DNA of 10,927 nucleotides from Pseudomonadota bacterium (GTDB lineage: Bacteria > Pseudomonadota > Alphaproteobacteria > Rhizobiales > Xanthobacteraceae). How positions within the stretch are numbered: the first letter of the stretch is position 1; the number at the start of each line of letters is the position of its first letter. The stretch spans positions 1 through 10,927 of the forward strand of contig JAJYAH010000164.1 of assembly GCA_021779635.1 (NCBI GenBank), given 5' to 3'. The translations under genes were made by a program, and so were the position numbers. Below the pieces are notes generated by a model. The model saw only the letters and a program-made list of their open reading frames with translations. It ran no database searches and was not told the origin of the DNA. This document shows, one piece after another, positions 1 to 7,725 of the stretch.

Positions 1-3000
1 GACAATTGTGCCGTCATTTTGCATAGTGATCCCCTTTACGATTGCGACATGCCCCGCAGTATCAGCGCTCCCAATCGGTCCGAATGAAATGATTGAGCCA
101 ACTTTCGGCGCAGCCATTGATGATGAGCTAAAATACTGACCATCGGCCTTGGCCAAAAACGAGGCCACATTTTTTCCATTAGGTAATTCTGAGGGAGCAT
201 TCTTAAAACCTAAGAGCGTTAGATACTGCGCAACGAGCGCCGTACATTGAAACACTCCATTTACAGCATCCTTTTGTCCATCTGAGTCTACGTTTGCAAA
301 CGCTGCTAAGGATTTTTGCTGGCCATTGACCACGACCGTCATCGTGTCGATGGGAGCAAAGGGTGTCTGTCCAGCAGTGGCTGTAAGGCATTTACACGCG
401 TTGTCGTATCCCCAAGTCGTTGCCACGGTACTACCCCGGCTGGGGATTACCTGTTGGTTAGGAGAGCCAACAGTTTGGTTAGGTGTACCTGCCAATACGG
501 TTGCAATTTTAACGTTGCTCGTCGGAGGATTCGATTGGGGTGCAGTCAATTGCATCGTGCCCAAGTTGCTGATCACCGGCGGCGTCGACCCTGCCACGGT
601 CGAGTTTATCGACGTAGGGGCCTTATTAGGCGTCATCGAATAATTTAGTGTCTGGTTTAGCAGAGTCGTCGTACTCGGAGGTATCGTTGGGGTGGGATTA
701 GGTGGCGGCATCGGTGAGGGTGCCGGCGGCGTGACAGTGGTCGGCGTGAAGACCGTCGGCGAAGCAGGTGACGATGCCACCTGTGTCCACAGCAGATACG
801 GATAGCCATTGTTGAGGCTCGGGTTGCTTCCCCAGCCCGTCGGATCGAAACCTGTGGGTATCGTGTTTTTCAGGATGGCCGGAGGAGAAGGACTGCCGGC
901 AGCACTCGTGGATTGTCCTGTTGTTCCGACGTCCCAATAAGAATTCGTCACAAGGCCTGAGTAGGAGCCTCCTATGAGCCCGCCCTTCAACGAAGGGAGA
1001 CTGGGCGGAGCCGTCACCAATCCTGTCGCATATGTCTGATCAACCGCGGCTCCGCCATAACCTATCAACCCTCCAACCAGTGTGACGGCTGACGAAGACA
1101 CATTTCCGGTCGCATATGATTGGGAGATTGTAGAAGCGAGTGCTTTACCAACGAGTCCTCCAGCGTTGAGTCCTGGCGTGCTTACCGCGCCCGTTGCGAA
1201 CGACTGCTGAATTAGAGTAGCTGGCGAGATCATGTTAGCTCTTCCAACTAAACCTCCGGCTCCTCCGTTGCTACCTCCAGAACCGGCAGTCACAGTACCG
1301 GTTGCATAAGACTGATTGATTGTGCCGCCGTTCAGCGTGCCCACCAATCCACCGAGGACGCTACCCTGGGAGGTCGAACTTACAGCAACCGCCGAGCCGG
1401 AAAGAGAGATTGAACCAAGACTTTCGGCGACGAGGCCGCCCGCAAAAGCCGTATTGGGGGAAGGGGCGTTCGCCACTACGCTTCCGCTTGTGAAGGAGCC
1501 GGAAATAACGCCACCGAAATTCACGCCAACCAGTCCGCCCGCGGCGGCGCTATTACCTAAGCCGGAGGAGCCCGTCGCCGAGACGCTCTCGCTTACCAAA
1601 CGCACATTCTCGATGGTGCCGGTATTGCCGCCGAAAAGCCCGGCACTCAGCGTGCTGGACGCGTTCGATACATTGATTGCAAGCCCGCTAACCGTATGGT
1701 TTTGGCCGTTGAAGGTTCCCGAAAATGAACCAAAAGGAAACTGGCCGAGCGGCACGAACCCCGCGCCTGAATTCCAGCTCGCGGTCGGACTCGCGTTAAT
1801 GCTTGTCCCGAGCGCGTAGTTACCCGACAAACTATTCTGGATGTTTTGTAGGTCGTAAACGGTGTTGACCAGCATGTAGGCCGTAAGCTGGTTCGTAACG
1901 CCACCATTCGTGACCACATAGGGGCTGTAGTTGAACGGCGACGTGTAGCTCGTCGCGTTCACCACGCCGCCAGCGGGATTGTCGGCCGGGTTGTAGAAGA
2001 TCGAAACCGTCCCCGTGTTGCCGGAGAAATCGACCTTGCCGGTGCCGGCGAAATTGACTGTGCCTATGCCGGCGCCGGTGGCGTCGGCACGCAGCACCAA
2101 GTTGCCGGCGCCGGTGTTCGCAATGGTCACACCGTTGTTGACATCGATATCGCGGTAGGCGTTGAGCGTCAGCGTGTTCGCGCTTACCCAGCTCAGGCTT
2201 GAGGCAACGGTAATATTGCCTGCTTGGCTGCCGGTTGTGCCGACCGTCGTTACGACAACATCCCCACCTGTAAGCGCACTTTCGATTGATGAGACGGTAA
2301 TGACCTGGTTTCCTGCCGCAGCGGCTATCGTCGCGTCCAACGGATCAAGGAGCAGCGTTCCGTTCTTGCCACGAGGCGCAGCCGTGTTCACCGACCCGTT
2401 GAAGGTCAGGTCATGTCCCGACGTTTCAACGAATCCGCCATTGCCGGATTGCTGCCCGGCCCGGGCCTGGATGACCCCATAGAAGGTGGTAGCCTCATTT
2501 GACCAAACGACGACCTTGCCACCGTTGCCGCCGCTCGTCGCCGACGCATCAATCGTGGTCCGGCCATCAATAAAGGTTGTCGTTGCTGTGGGTACCGCAA
2601 AGGGCTCAAGGTGGGCGCTGGGATTCGACACTAGCGATTTGTTCGGCGAGCCGCCGCCCCAATCGCCGCCAATGAGAACCGCTCCGCCACCATTGCGGCC
2701 GCTGGCGTCGATCTGTGCGCTTACGAGCCGTACGTTCTCGCCAGTCACCACGACAGTGCCGCCAGTCGTCCCCTTGCGCTTGCCTGCCGCTGACAGCTTG
2801 CCGGAGACCGAAACCGTTTGCGTGGGCGTATCGGCCGGCTTGCTGGCCCCCGTTGCCGCTCCGAGCACGATCATGCCGTTGTGTGTAGCGATCGTATTGG
2901 CTTCGATCACACCGGAATTGTTGATCACCGAATCGACGACCGCGCGTGCCGCGACAGCGGTCATCTCGATTCGGCCGCCATTGGCTTTGAGCACGCCCTG

Positions 3001-3699
3001 ATTGCTGACCAGCGACTTCAACGGTTGCCCGGTCGAGACATCGATCACTTGCGATGCGATCGAATCCTTAAGGCCGAGCGTGATCAGGTTGTCGCCATAG
3101 AAATCGAGCGTGAACGCGTTTCCGGAAGCAAGTGCGACTGTACCAAGCCGCGCCGAGATGGTGCCGCTGTTGCGCACACCCGGCGCGACCAGCGCGGCGA
3201 ATCCACCACTCTGCGCCGTGATGCTTCCATTGTTGACGATCGATGCAGTGGGATTTCCGGGTCCATTAAAGTTGTAGCGGCCCGCCATGAAGTCGCCGTT
3301 GGCGATGTCATGCGTCGTCGCAAGAAAACTTCCCGTATTGATCTGTGCTCCTTTGCCAAACAGGATGCCGTCCGGATTGACGAGAAATACTTGTCCATTC
3401 GAGTTGAGAGAGCCAAGAATCTGCGAGGGACCTTGACCGCCGGTCACGCGATCAAGTTCGGTCGAGCTCGCGCCTGGCATGTTGATCGTCGTCGACTCCT
3501 TCGCGCCAATATTGAACGTGCTCCAGTTGATGACGGCGTTTTGGCTCGTTTGATTGACTACGACGGACGCGGTGCCTTGGCCCTGCACCGACGCCGAACC
3601 GGCGACGACCGACGCGCCATTCGGCCCCGCCGATGCCGGTGTGATTGCGATCGGCATAACGGCAAGGCTCCCGAGCAGTAGTCGTTGGCGACGGTCCAT
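1..3699 (-). CDS. TpsA-type exoprotein: TPS domain, GLUG repeats, C-terminal CHAP-like domain (3' end off window)
   Basis: Large secreted protein of the two-partner secretion type (FHA/TpsA family), exported by the TpsB encoded just upstream. The ATG at 3699 has a TAGGAG Shine-Dalgarno 6 nt away. The frame then stays open for 1233 codons to the window edge, so the C-terminus is missing. Residues 1-24 form a signal peptide ending in PASA. The haemagglutination-activity domain spans about 25-290, with the family motif NPDGILFGKGA near 108. A beta-helical body follows, then seven GLUG-like repeats starting at residues 721, 754, 783, 815, 847, 876 and 906, and a Pro/Thr-rich linker at about 975-1015. 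The end reads as a CHAP (NlpC/P60-like) hydrolase: Cys1152 in FQCTALVAQY and His1217 in GHVAIVKGI. A third catalytic residue would lie past the edge. The fold assignments are from motif recognition. Peptidoglycan amidase or peptidase activity is inferred. Confidence 0.92.
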   Translation of the reverse strand, partial: MDRRQRLLLGSLAVMPIAITPASAGPNGASVVAGSASVQGQGTASVVVNQTSQNAVINWSTFNIGAKESTTINMPGASSTELDRVTGGQGPSQILGSLNSNGQVFLVNPDGILFGKGAQINTGSFLATTHDIANGDFMAGRYNFNGPGNPTASIVNNGSITAQSGGFAALVAPGVRNSGTISARLGTVALASGNAFTLDFYGDNLITLGLKDSIASQVIDVSTGQPLKSLVSNQGVLKANGGRIEMTAVAARAVVDSVINNSGVIEANTIATHNGMIVLGAATGASKPADTPTQTVSVSGKLSAAGKRKGTTGGTVVVTGENVRLVSAQIDASGRNGGGAVLIGGDWGGGSPNKSLVSNPSAHLEPFAVPTATTTFIDGRTTIDASATSGGNGGKVVVWSNEATTFYGVIQARAGQQSGNGGFVETSGHDLTFNGSVNTAAPRGKNGTLLLDPLDATIAAAAGNQVITVSSIESALTGGDVVVTTVGTTGSQAGNITVASSLSWVSANTLTLNAYRDIDVNNGVTIANTGAGNLVLRADATGAGIGTVNFAGTGKVDFSGNTGTVSIFYNPADNPAGGVVNATSYTSPFNYSPYVVTNGGVTNQLTAYMLVNTVYDLQNIQNSLSGNYALGTSINASPTASWNSGAGFVPLGQFPFGSFSGTFNGQNHTVSGLAINVSNASSTLSAGLFGGNTGTIENVRLVSESVSATGSSGLGNSAAAGGLVGVNFGGVISGSFTSGSVVANAPSPNTAFAGGLVAESLGSISLSGSAVAVSSTSQGSVLGGLVGTLNGGTINQSYATGTVTAGSGGSNGGAGGLVGRANMISPATLIQQSFATGAVSTPGLNAGGLVGKALASTISQSYATGNVSSSAVTLVGGLIGYGGAAVDQTYATGLVTAPPSLPSLKGGLIGGSYSGLVTNSYWDVGTTGQSTSAAGSPSPPAILKNTIPTGFDPTGWGSNPSLNNGYPYLLWTQVASSPASPTVFTPTTVTPPAPSPMPPPNPTPTIPPSTTTLLNQTLNYSMTPNKAPTSINSTVAGSTPPVISNLGTMQLTAPQSNPPTSNVKIATVLAGTPNQTVGSPNQQVIPSRGSTVATTWGYDNACKCLTATAGQTPFAPIDTMTVVVNGQQKSLAAFANVDSDGQKDAVNGVFQCTALVAQYLTLLGFKNAPSELPNGKNVASFLAKADGQYFSSSSMAAPKVGSIISFGPIGSADTAGHVAIVKGITMQNDGTIV
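897..1539 (-). repeat. Seven GLUG-type repeats within the exoprotein
   Basis: Seven degenerate repeats of 27-33 residues, each opening with GGLVG, GGLVA or GGLIG. Most end in a segment such as SYATG or TYATG before the next unit; the last ends in NSYWDVGTTGQST. This matches the GLUG motif found in bacterial surface adhesins and predicts a regular beta-solenoid stalk. At DNA level the copies have diverged too far for easy slippage. Confidence 0.85.
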
Positions 3700-3705
3700 C
3701 CGTTG

Positions 3706-3711
3706 CTCCTA
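3706..3711 (-). promoter_or_regulatory. Shine-Dalgarno of tpsA overlapping the tpsB stop codon
   Basis: On the minus strand TAGGAG contains the tpsB stop (TAG) and lies 6 nt before the tpsA ATG. This fixes the tpsA start and implies translational coupling of transporter and substrate. Confidence 0.8.
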
Positions 3712-5388
3712 GTAGCTCGCACCGATGATGAAAAAGAATCTCCAGCCTTCCGCAGGGCCTTCGACGCCCTTGGCAATCGACAGATCGGCGCTAACGCGAT
3801 TGAAAAAGCCGAACCGCACACCAGCACCAATTGATGCCGCATTCATTACGGCTGGCGTTCCGAGCGAAGCCGCCCGCGTATAGAGATCGCCCCAGTCCGT
3901 AAATCCATAGAGCTGGGCCTGCGACATCTGCGGCGATACTGGACGGAAATCATAACGCAGCTCGGCAGTCGCTTCGACGCAAGAGTCGCTCAAAATTTGT
4001 GACGGATCGAATGCACGGCCGAAATAGCGGCCTCCGAACCCGCACTGCTCGGGTACCAGAAGAGGATCGAACGCATACTGCCCGTAGGCAGCGACAAAGG
4101 CTGAGAAATTTGACGGCAGCGATTGGGTCCGGCCAACATATCCCTCCACCTTGGTAAAATCGACTCTGCCTACGGCGCGCGACGCCAGCGGGTTACCGTT
4201 TTGCGTGCTGCCGAGCCCCTCGATGCCCTGGCTGATAATTGCATAGGCCTGATCGATTCCTTGCCACGCATCTGCGAAATCTCCCTGGGCTTTGCCGCGG
4301 AAGCCGCGCAGCCGGTCGTCACTGAGGGGGCCCCCGAGCACATCGCCTTGATTATTGCTAGCGAAGAACTGACCCGACAGGGTGAGGTTGGCCTCGCGCG
4401 ATCGAATGACGGGATAGGAGAGGCCGATGTCGCCATACGGTCCAAACGTGCGATAGCCCAGTTGTTGAAGCGGCAGCGTACCTGGCTCTCCCAAGACATC
4501 ACTGAAATCGGCAAAGAAGGTCAGACCTTCACTGTTCAACACCTGCCGATAATTCACCGCGGCGTAGTTCAACTCCTGCAAAGGCACCGTACCGGCATAA
4601 GTAAATGTCAGCGCCTCCTGCCAACCGAGCAAATTATTAAAAGTAGTGGAGCCATAGTATTCGAATGGCCCTTGAGCCGGAGTGCCGCGATTGTCGATAT
4701 GCGCGTTGGCATCGACCGGCTTTTCAGCGACCTGCACGACAAGCACCGACGCCGCCGGCTCTTTCGAGGGCCGTAGCGCGGTGGAGAATTTCAGGCCCGG
4801 CAAGTCGCCTGCCAGGAGCAAATATCGTTCGATCGTTCGAATATTGGTTGGACGTTCGGCCGTAATCTTGGCCGCGTATTCGACGAAGAAATTACGGTAA
4901 CGCGAAACCTGCTGCGGCCATTCGACTTTGTCGATGTAGCCCTCGACGACTTGAACCTGGATGGTCGCTCCCTTCGGGTCCAGATTCTGCGGGGGAATTA
5001 CCGCTCGCGATAGCACATAGCCATCGGCGCCGTATTTCGCCGTTATTCGCTGCGCCAGCTCGTAAACGGCGGTGAGAGTAACGCGCTTGCCAATCAGGTC
5101 CGCATACAGTGGTTCTAACTGTGGTTGGCTATAAACCGTGGCCCCGGTAATCCGCACGCCTCGAATACGAAGAATGACTTTTTCGGCTCCCTGCGGGGCT
5201 ACCGTGCTTGGCAGCGTCACCGTCGGCCCTGCTGGTTGGGCCTGTGGCTGGGGCGGTTGAGTAAAACGTTCTCGTTCCCGGCCCGGCTGATCGCTCGGCG
5301 GAATAACCTGAGCCTGAGCCGCAAAAGAAAGCAGCCCCATCGTCAGAAAAATGACGATGGGCCGACCGAGCCAGCCCACCACGCCCAA
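3709..5388 (-). CDS. TpsB outer-membrane transporter (ShlB/FhaC/HecB family)
   Basis: Omp85-superfamily pore that recognises the TPS domain of its partner in the periplasm and secretes it across the outer membrane. At 559 residues it has normal family length. A signal peptide covers about residues 1-26 (hydrophobic IVIFLTMGLLSFAAQA) and is followed by a Pro/Gln-rich linker to about 68. The first POTRA domain spans about 71-150 (VILRIRGVRITGA) and a second about 151-225. The rest is the 16-strand barrel. GRAFDPSQI near the C-terminus looks like the loop-6 motif, and the chain ends in an aromatic residue (GASY), as outer-membrane barrels do. The start used is TTG with GGGGG a few bases upstream. 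GTG codons 2 and 3 codons further in are possible starts and would leave the signal peptide intact. First gene of the tpsB-tpsA operon. Confidence 0.93.
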   Translation of the reverse strand: MGVVGWLGRPIVIFLTMGLLSFAAQAQVIPPSDQPGRERERFTQPPQPQAQPAGPTVTLPSTVAPQGAEKVILRIRGVRITGATVYSQPQLEPLYADLIGKRVTLTAVYELAQRITAKYGADGYVLSRAVIPPQNLDPKGATIQVQVVEGYIDKVEWPQQVSRYRNFFVEYAAKITAERPTNIRTIERYLLLAGDLPGLKFSTALRPSKEPAASVLVVQVAEKPVDANAHIDNRGTPAQGPFEYYGSTTFNNLLGWQEALTFTYAGTVPLQELNYAAVNYRQVLNSEGLTFFADFSDVLGEPGTLPLQQLGYRTFGPYGDIGLSYPVIRSREANLTLSGQFFASNNQGDVLGGPLSDDRLRGFRGKAQGDFADAWQGIDQAYAIISQGIEGLGSTQNGNPLASRAVGRVDFTKVEGYVGRTQSLPSNFSAFVAAYGQYAFDPLLVPEQCGFGGRYFGRAFDPSQILSDSCVEATAELRYDFRPVSPQMSQAQLYGFTDWGDLYTRAASLGTPAVMNAASIGAGVRFGFFNRVSADLSIAKGVEGPAEGWRFFFIIGASY

Positions 5389-5645
5389 CGCCCCCGAATT
5401 ATTTATATTGGTGATTGCAACTCATGCCTGCAAATTAACTTGAAACCTTCGACCCATTGGGGCCGACCACGCGACCCGGCGCTCACGGTCCGCGATGTGA
5501 TCGGGGAACGCAACATCCAAAATTGATGGAAAGCGTCTTCCCAACCTGACTATGGTTGATATTGGCCCACCCACAACAGCGATACGAGGTACCCGCGCAA
5601 GTGTTCGGCCAACGCGAAAGGAGCGCCACGATTGGCGCAAATCGG
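5389..5645. other. Leader region of the TPS operon, no gene seen
   Basis: Some 257 bases between the operon start and a decayed gene fragment. Short open frames here have no recognisable protein content. The minus strand just upstream of the tpsB start is AT-rich (ATAAATAATT), which could hold a -10 region, but no well-spaced -35 was found, so no promoter is called. Confidence 0.4.
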
Positions 5646-5674
5646 AGAAGGGCCGGCTACCGGCTGGTCCTTCT
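5646..5674 (-). terminator. Degenerate terminator hairpin beside the gene fragment
   Basis: Minus strand AGAAGG(A)CC(A)GC pairs with GC(C)GG(C)CCTTCT: ten base pairs, two mismatches and a short loop, with only a weak T-run after it. It corresponds in position and sequence to the intact hairpin at 7340-7362. Relative to that copy, the two stem changes both break pairs, as expected for decay. Confidence 0.5.
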
Positions 5675-5677
5675 TAC

Positions 5678-5817
5678 TTAGAACCCTTCTCCGCTATCAT
5701 CGCCGTCCGCGTCTGCGTCGGCATTGCCGTCATCAATATCGGACATATCAGCCTCAACAGCTCCGAGGGCTTCGGCGATTTCGTCACGGATCAGATCGCG
5801 TTCGGCTTCCAGATTCG
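5678..5817 (-). pseudogene. 3' fragment of a paralogue of the acidic zinc-protein gene at 7369-7725
   Basis: Read on the minus strand, this encodes LEAERDLIRDEIAEALGAVE and a further Asp/Ala-rich tail ending in SGEGF and TAA. The intact gene at 7369-7725 encodes LEAERDLIHDEITEALGAVE, an acidic tail and GGGDF. Aligned without gaps over 137 bases, the copies differ at about 28 positions by hand count, close to 80% identity. The Cys-rich 5' part is absent: similarity stops about 20 bases after the stop codon of the malate dehydrogenase gene. No start codon or ribosome site of its own is evident. I read it as a relic of a duplication or recombination. Confidence 0.85.
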
Positions 5818-5833
5818 GACTCCCCAAACAATA

Positions 5834-6814
5834 CTATTTGGGCGACTGTACTGCGGCGAGTTCGTCTACGAGCTCGGCTGTGGTGCGATCGATCATCCGG
5901 CGCGCATAATCGTCGATCGGCAACCCCAACACGCGCTGATACTTCCCATCGGCGCAGGTAACGGGCACGCCGCAGATCACGCCCTCCGGGATGCCATAGC
6001 TGCCGTCCGAACGAATCCCCATCGAGACCCAGCGTCCATCCGTCCCCAGGACCCAATCCCGCATATGGTCTATTGCCGCATTGGCGGCCGACGCCGCGGA
6101 TGAAGCGCCTCGCGCTTCGATGATGGCTGTCCCGCGCTGCGCCACAGTCGGAATCAACGTCTTTTGATACCATTCTTGGTCGCCAATCAGATCAGGTACA
6201 CTCTGCCCTCTCGCTTTAGCGAAGCGCCAATCGGCGAACATCGTCGGCGAGTGATTACCCCAGACCACAACGCCCTCAATGTCACCAACGTCCACTCCAG
6301 TCTTGGCAGCGAGTTGTGACACTGCGCGATTGTGATCGAGACGAATCATTGATGTGATATTCTCAGCCGGAAAATCCGGAGCGTTCGCGGCGAGGATTGC
6401 CGCATTCGTATTCGCTGGGTTTCCGACGACAACCACACGAGCATCGCGACGCGCAGCCTCGTTGAGTGCGCGGCCCTGAATCCTGAATATTTCAGCGTTC
6501 ACGGTCAGCAAATCGCGACGCTCCATGCCCTTTGAGCGTGGACGAGAGCCGACCAAAAAAGCCACATCCGTCTGGTTGAATGCAGTAGCTGGATCATCCG
6601 TGATGACGATATCCGCCAGCAGAGGGAAAGCGCAGTCCTCAAGCTCCATGACGACGCCACGCACAGCGGCCAGGGCTTGGGGCAGATCCAGCAACTGAAG
6701 CACGATCGGCTGCTCGGCGCCGAAGAGAGCGCCACTGGCAAGCCGGAACAACAGTGAGTAGCAAATTTGGCCGGCGGCACCGGTCACCGTAACCCGTTTA
6801 GCGGTGCGCGACAT
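5834..6814 (-). CDS. mdh: Malate dehydrogenase, NAD-dependent (cytosolic-type subfamily)
   Basis: Interconverts malate and oxaloacetate with NAD in the cytoplasm. The 326 residues match the Thermus/Burkholderia-type subfamily rather than the LDH-like enzyme usual in Rhizobiales TCA operons, so this is probably an additional copy. Visible motifs are the Rossmann start [10 protein letters not shown] (11-20), the mobile-loop arginines in [14 protein letters not shown] (90-103), GNPANTN (131-137), RLDHNRA with the catalytic Asp160 (158-164) and GNHSP with the catalytic His188. The third Gly of the nucleotide-binding loop is Cys18, an unusual change. The ATG at 6814 is preferred over an in-frame TTG 8 codons upstream because AGGAGA lies 7 nt before it. 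Its TAG is followed in the same frame by the acidic-tail fragment. It stands alone, not in an operon with sucCD. Confidence 0.93.
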   Translation of the reverse strand: MSRTAKRVTVTGAAGQICYSLLFRLASGALFGAEQPIVLQLLDLPQALAAVRGVVMELEDCAFPLLADIVITDDPATAFNQTDVAFLVGSRPRSKGMERRDLLTVNAEIFRIQGRALNEAARRDARVVVVGNPANTNAAILAANAPDFPAENITSMIRLDHNRAVSQLAAKTGVDVGDIEGVVVWGNHSPTMFADWRFAKARGQSVPDLIGDQEWYQKTLIPTVAQRGTAIIEARGASSAASAANAAIDHMRDWVLGTDGRWVSMGIRSDGSYGIPEGVICGVPVTCADGKYQRVLGLPIDDYARRMIDRTTAELVDELAAVQSPK

Positions 6815-6937
6815 TTGGTTTCTCCTGCGGAGGGTCAATCGCCAAACAATTCAAACCGAGAAGGCTTTGACCGTAAAAGGTTGCCCGCTGATACGCTGAC
6901 CTAGCTGATGGTAATGCGACCAGAGTAATCAATCTAA

Positions 6938-6953
6938 CGAATATCATTATTCG
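6938..6953. promoter_or_regulatory. Candidate operator palindrome upstream of mdh
   Basis: CGAATA, a 4-base spacer and TATTCG form a perfect 16-bp inverted repeat in an AT-rich patch about 125 bp before the mdh start. Size and position suit a dimeric regulator. No adjacent regulator gene supports this. Confidence 0.3.
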
Positions 6954-7016
6954 ATATGATCGATTTTCTATGTCCTTCTTTGGATCGCGATCCCGCATCG
7001 CTACGGGAAACGCAAA

Positions 7017-7063
7017 AAACGGCTCTAGCGGCTGGGGCTGAGGGCGAAGCGCTAGAGCCGTTT
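7017..7063. repeat. Long perfect palindrome (REP-like or terminator)
   Basis: AAACGGCTCTAGCG (7017-7030) and CGCTAGAGCCGTTT (7050-7063) are exact 14-bp complements around a 19-nt loop. On the minus strand the stem runs into six T residues, so it could stop transcription in that direction. However, no gene lies between it and the terminator at 7340, and palindromes of this GCTCTAG type look like dispersed intergenic repeats. Either reading is possible. Confidence 0.65.
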
Positions 7064-7339
7064 CGTCACATTGCATGCGGCGCAATGTGCAGCCTCCAAC
7101 TTGGCCCAATTCGCGCAGTTCAAAAACTCAAGAATAAATTAGGATCACGGTCGCGCGATTGCTGCGTGGTGTTAGCTTCATCATTTCGGGAACATCTCCG
7201 CTAGGAATCTCGACTCCTGTCTAGAAACGCCCCGATAAGCTTTCGCCGAAGCAATTTCGTCGCTTTTCGACGCAGCTCTATGTGACCGATTGCGGCAGCA
7301 CGAAGTTACTTCTCAAGCCGCCAGCTGGTGTGAAAGAAA

Positions 7340-7362
7340 AGGGCCAGCTACTCGCTGGCCCT
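7340..7362 (-). terminator. Intrinsic terminator of the zinc-protein operon
   Basis: Minus strand AGGGCCAGC, a GAGTA loop, and GCTGGCCCT form a perfect 9-bp stem followed by TTTCTTT. It starts 6 bases after the stop codon of the acidic zinc-protein gene. Confidence 0.88.
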
Positions 7363-7368
7363 CCTCCG

Positions 7369-7725
7369 TTAGAAATCGCCGCCACCTTCGTCGGCATCCG
7401 CTTCCGCGTCGGCACCGTCGTCATCGATATCGGACGTATCGGCCTCAACAGCGCCGAGCGCTTCTGTAATTTCGTCATGGATCAGGTCACGCTCGGCTTC
7501 CAGATCAGCTTCGGTCTTTTCGAGACCTTCGTCATCGAAATCAAATAGAGGGCCATCATAGAGGCCCGCCATCTCCCTTTGATCGGCGAACACCTGTGTG
7601 TCGCAAAACGCCTCGCACGGCTTGCCGCAAATAGGACAGGGAGAGAGATAACCGTTCCAAAACGTATACTTGTCCCGCCACGACTGTCCGCACGGATTAC
7701 AGATGAATTCCTGGGTGCCGCTCAT
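7369..7725 (-). CDS. Small Cys-rich (zinc-ribbon-like) protein with acidic tail, function unknown
   Basis: 118 residues. The N-terminal half has Cys9-x2-Cys12 and Cys30-x2-Cys33, plus Cys37 and Cys41, in an aromatic-rich context (CGQSWRDKYTFWNGYLSPC). This is consistent with a zinc ribbon. Residues about 68-90 look helical (EKTEADLEAERDLIHDEI), and the last 28 are strongly acidic (Asp/Ala/Glu). No catalytic motif or signal peptide is visible, so it should be cytoplasmic. The ATG overlaps the TGA of the preceding zinc-knuckle gene (ATGA), and AGGAG lies about 9 nt upstream, so the two are almost certainly co-translated. A decayed second copy of its 3' end lies downstream of mdh. I do not recognise the family. 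The acidic tail could mimic nucleic acid or bind a basic partner, but that is speculation. Confidence 0.85.
   Translation of the reverse strand: MSGTQEFICNPCGQSWRDKYTFWNGYLSPCPICGKPCEAFCDTQVFADQREMAGLYDGPLFDFDDEGLEKTEADLEAERDLIHDEITEALGAVEADTSDIDDDGADAEADADEGGGDF

Larger units (their letters stand above)
6815..7339. other. Intergenic region upstream of mdh, no gene seen
   Basis: About 525 bases holding two palindromes (listed separately) but no convincing coding sequence. Open frames crossing it read through the palindromes, have Arg/Pro-rich low-complexity translations and lack ribosome sites. The mdh promoter should lie here, but I found no -35/-10 pair good enough to call. Confidence 0.5.

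Noticed and set aside
897..1539. Regular repeats that could suggest a CRISPR array or minisatellite
   Set aside because: The period is about 90 bases, the repeats are degenerate in DNA and keep the reading frame. They are GLUG protein repeats.
1316..3681. Several plus-strand open frames of 100-290 codons opposite tpsA (1316-1819, 2162-2482, 2486-3001, 2818-3681)
   Set aside because: They are antisense shadows of the tpsA coding frame. Their translations are Pro/Ala- or Arg-rich without motifs, signal sequences or ribosome sites.
4123..4776. 217-codon plus-strand open frame opposite tpsB
   Set aside because: tpsB is unambiguous by POTRA and barrel features. The antisense frame has no family resemblance.
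6956..7204. 82-codon plus-strand frame through the 7017-7063 palindrome
   Set aside because: It reads through a palindromic repeat and has no ribosome site or recognisable domain; likely spurious.
5552..7548. Plus-strand frames at 5552-6103 and 7282-7548 that encode similar segments (VINIGHISLNS and VIDIGRIGLNS)
   Set aside because: The similarity looks like a conserved protein pair, but it is the antisense image of the duplicated acidic-tail sequence. The minus-strand frame has the ribosome site, gene overlap and terminator.
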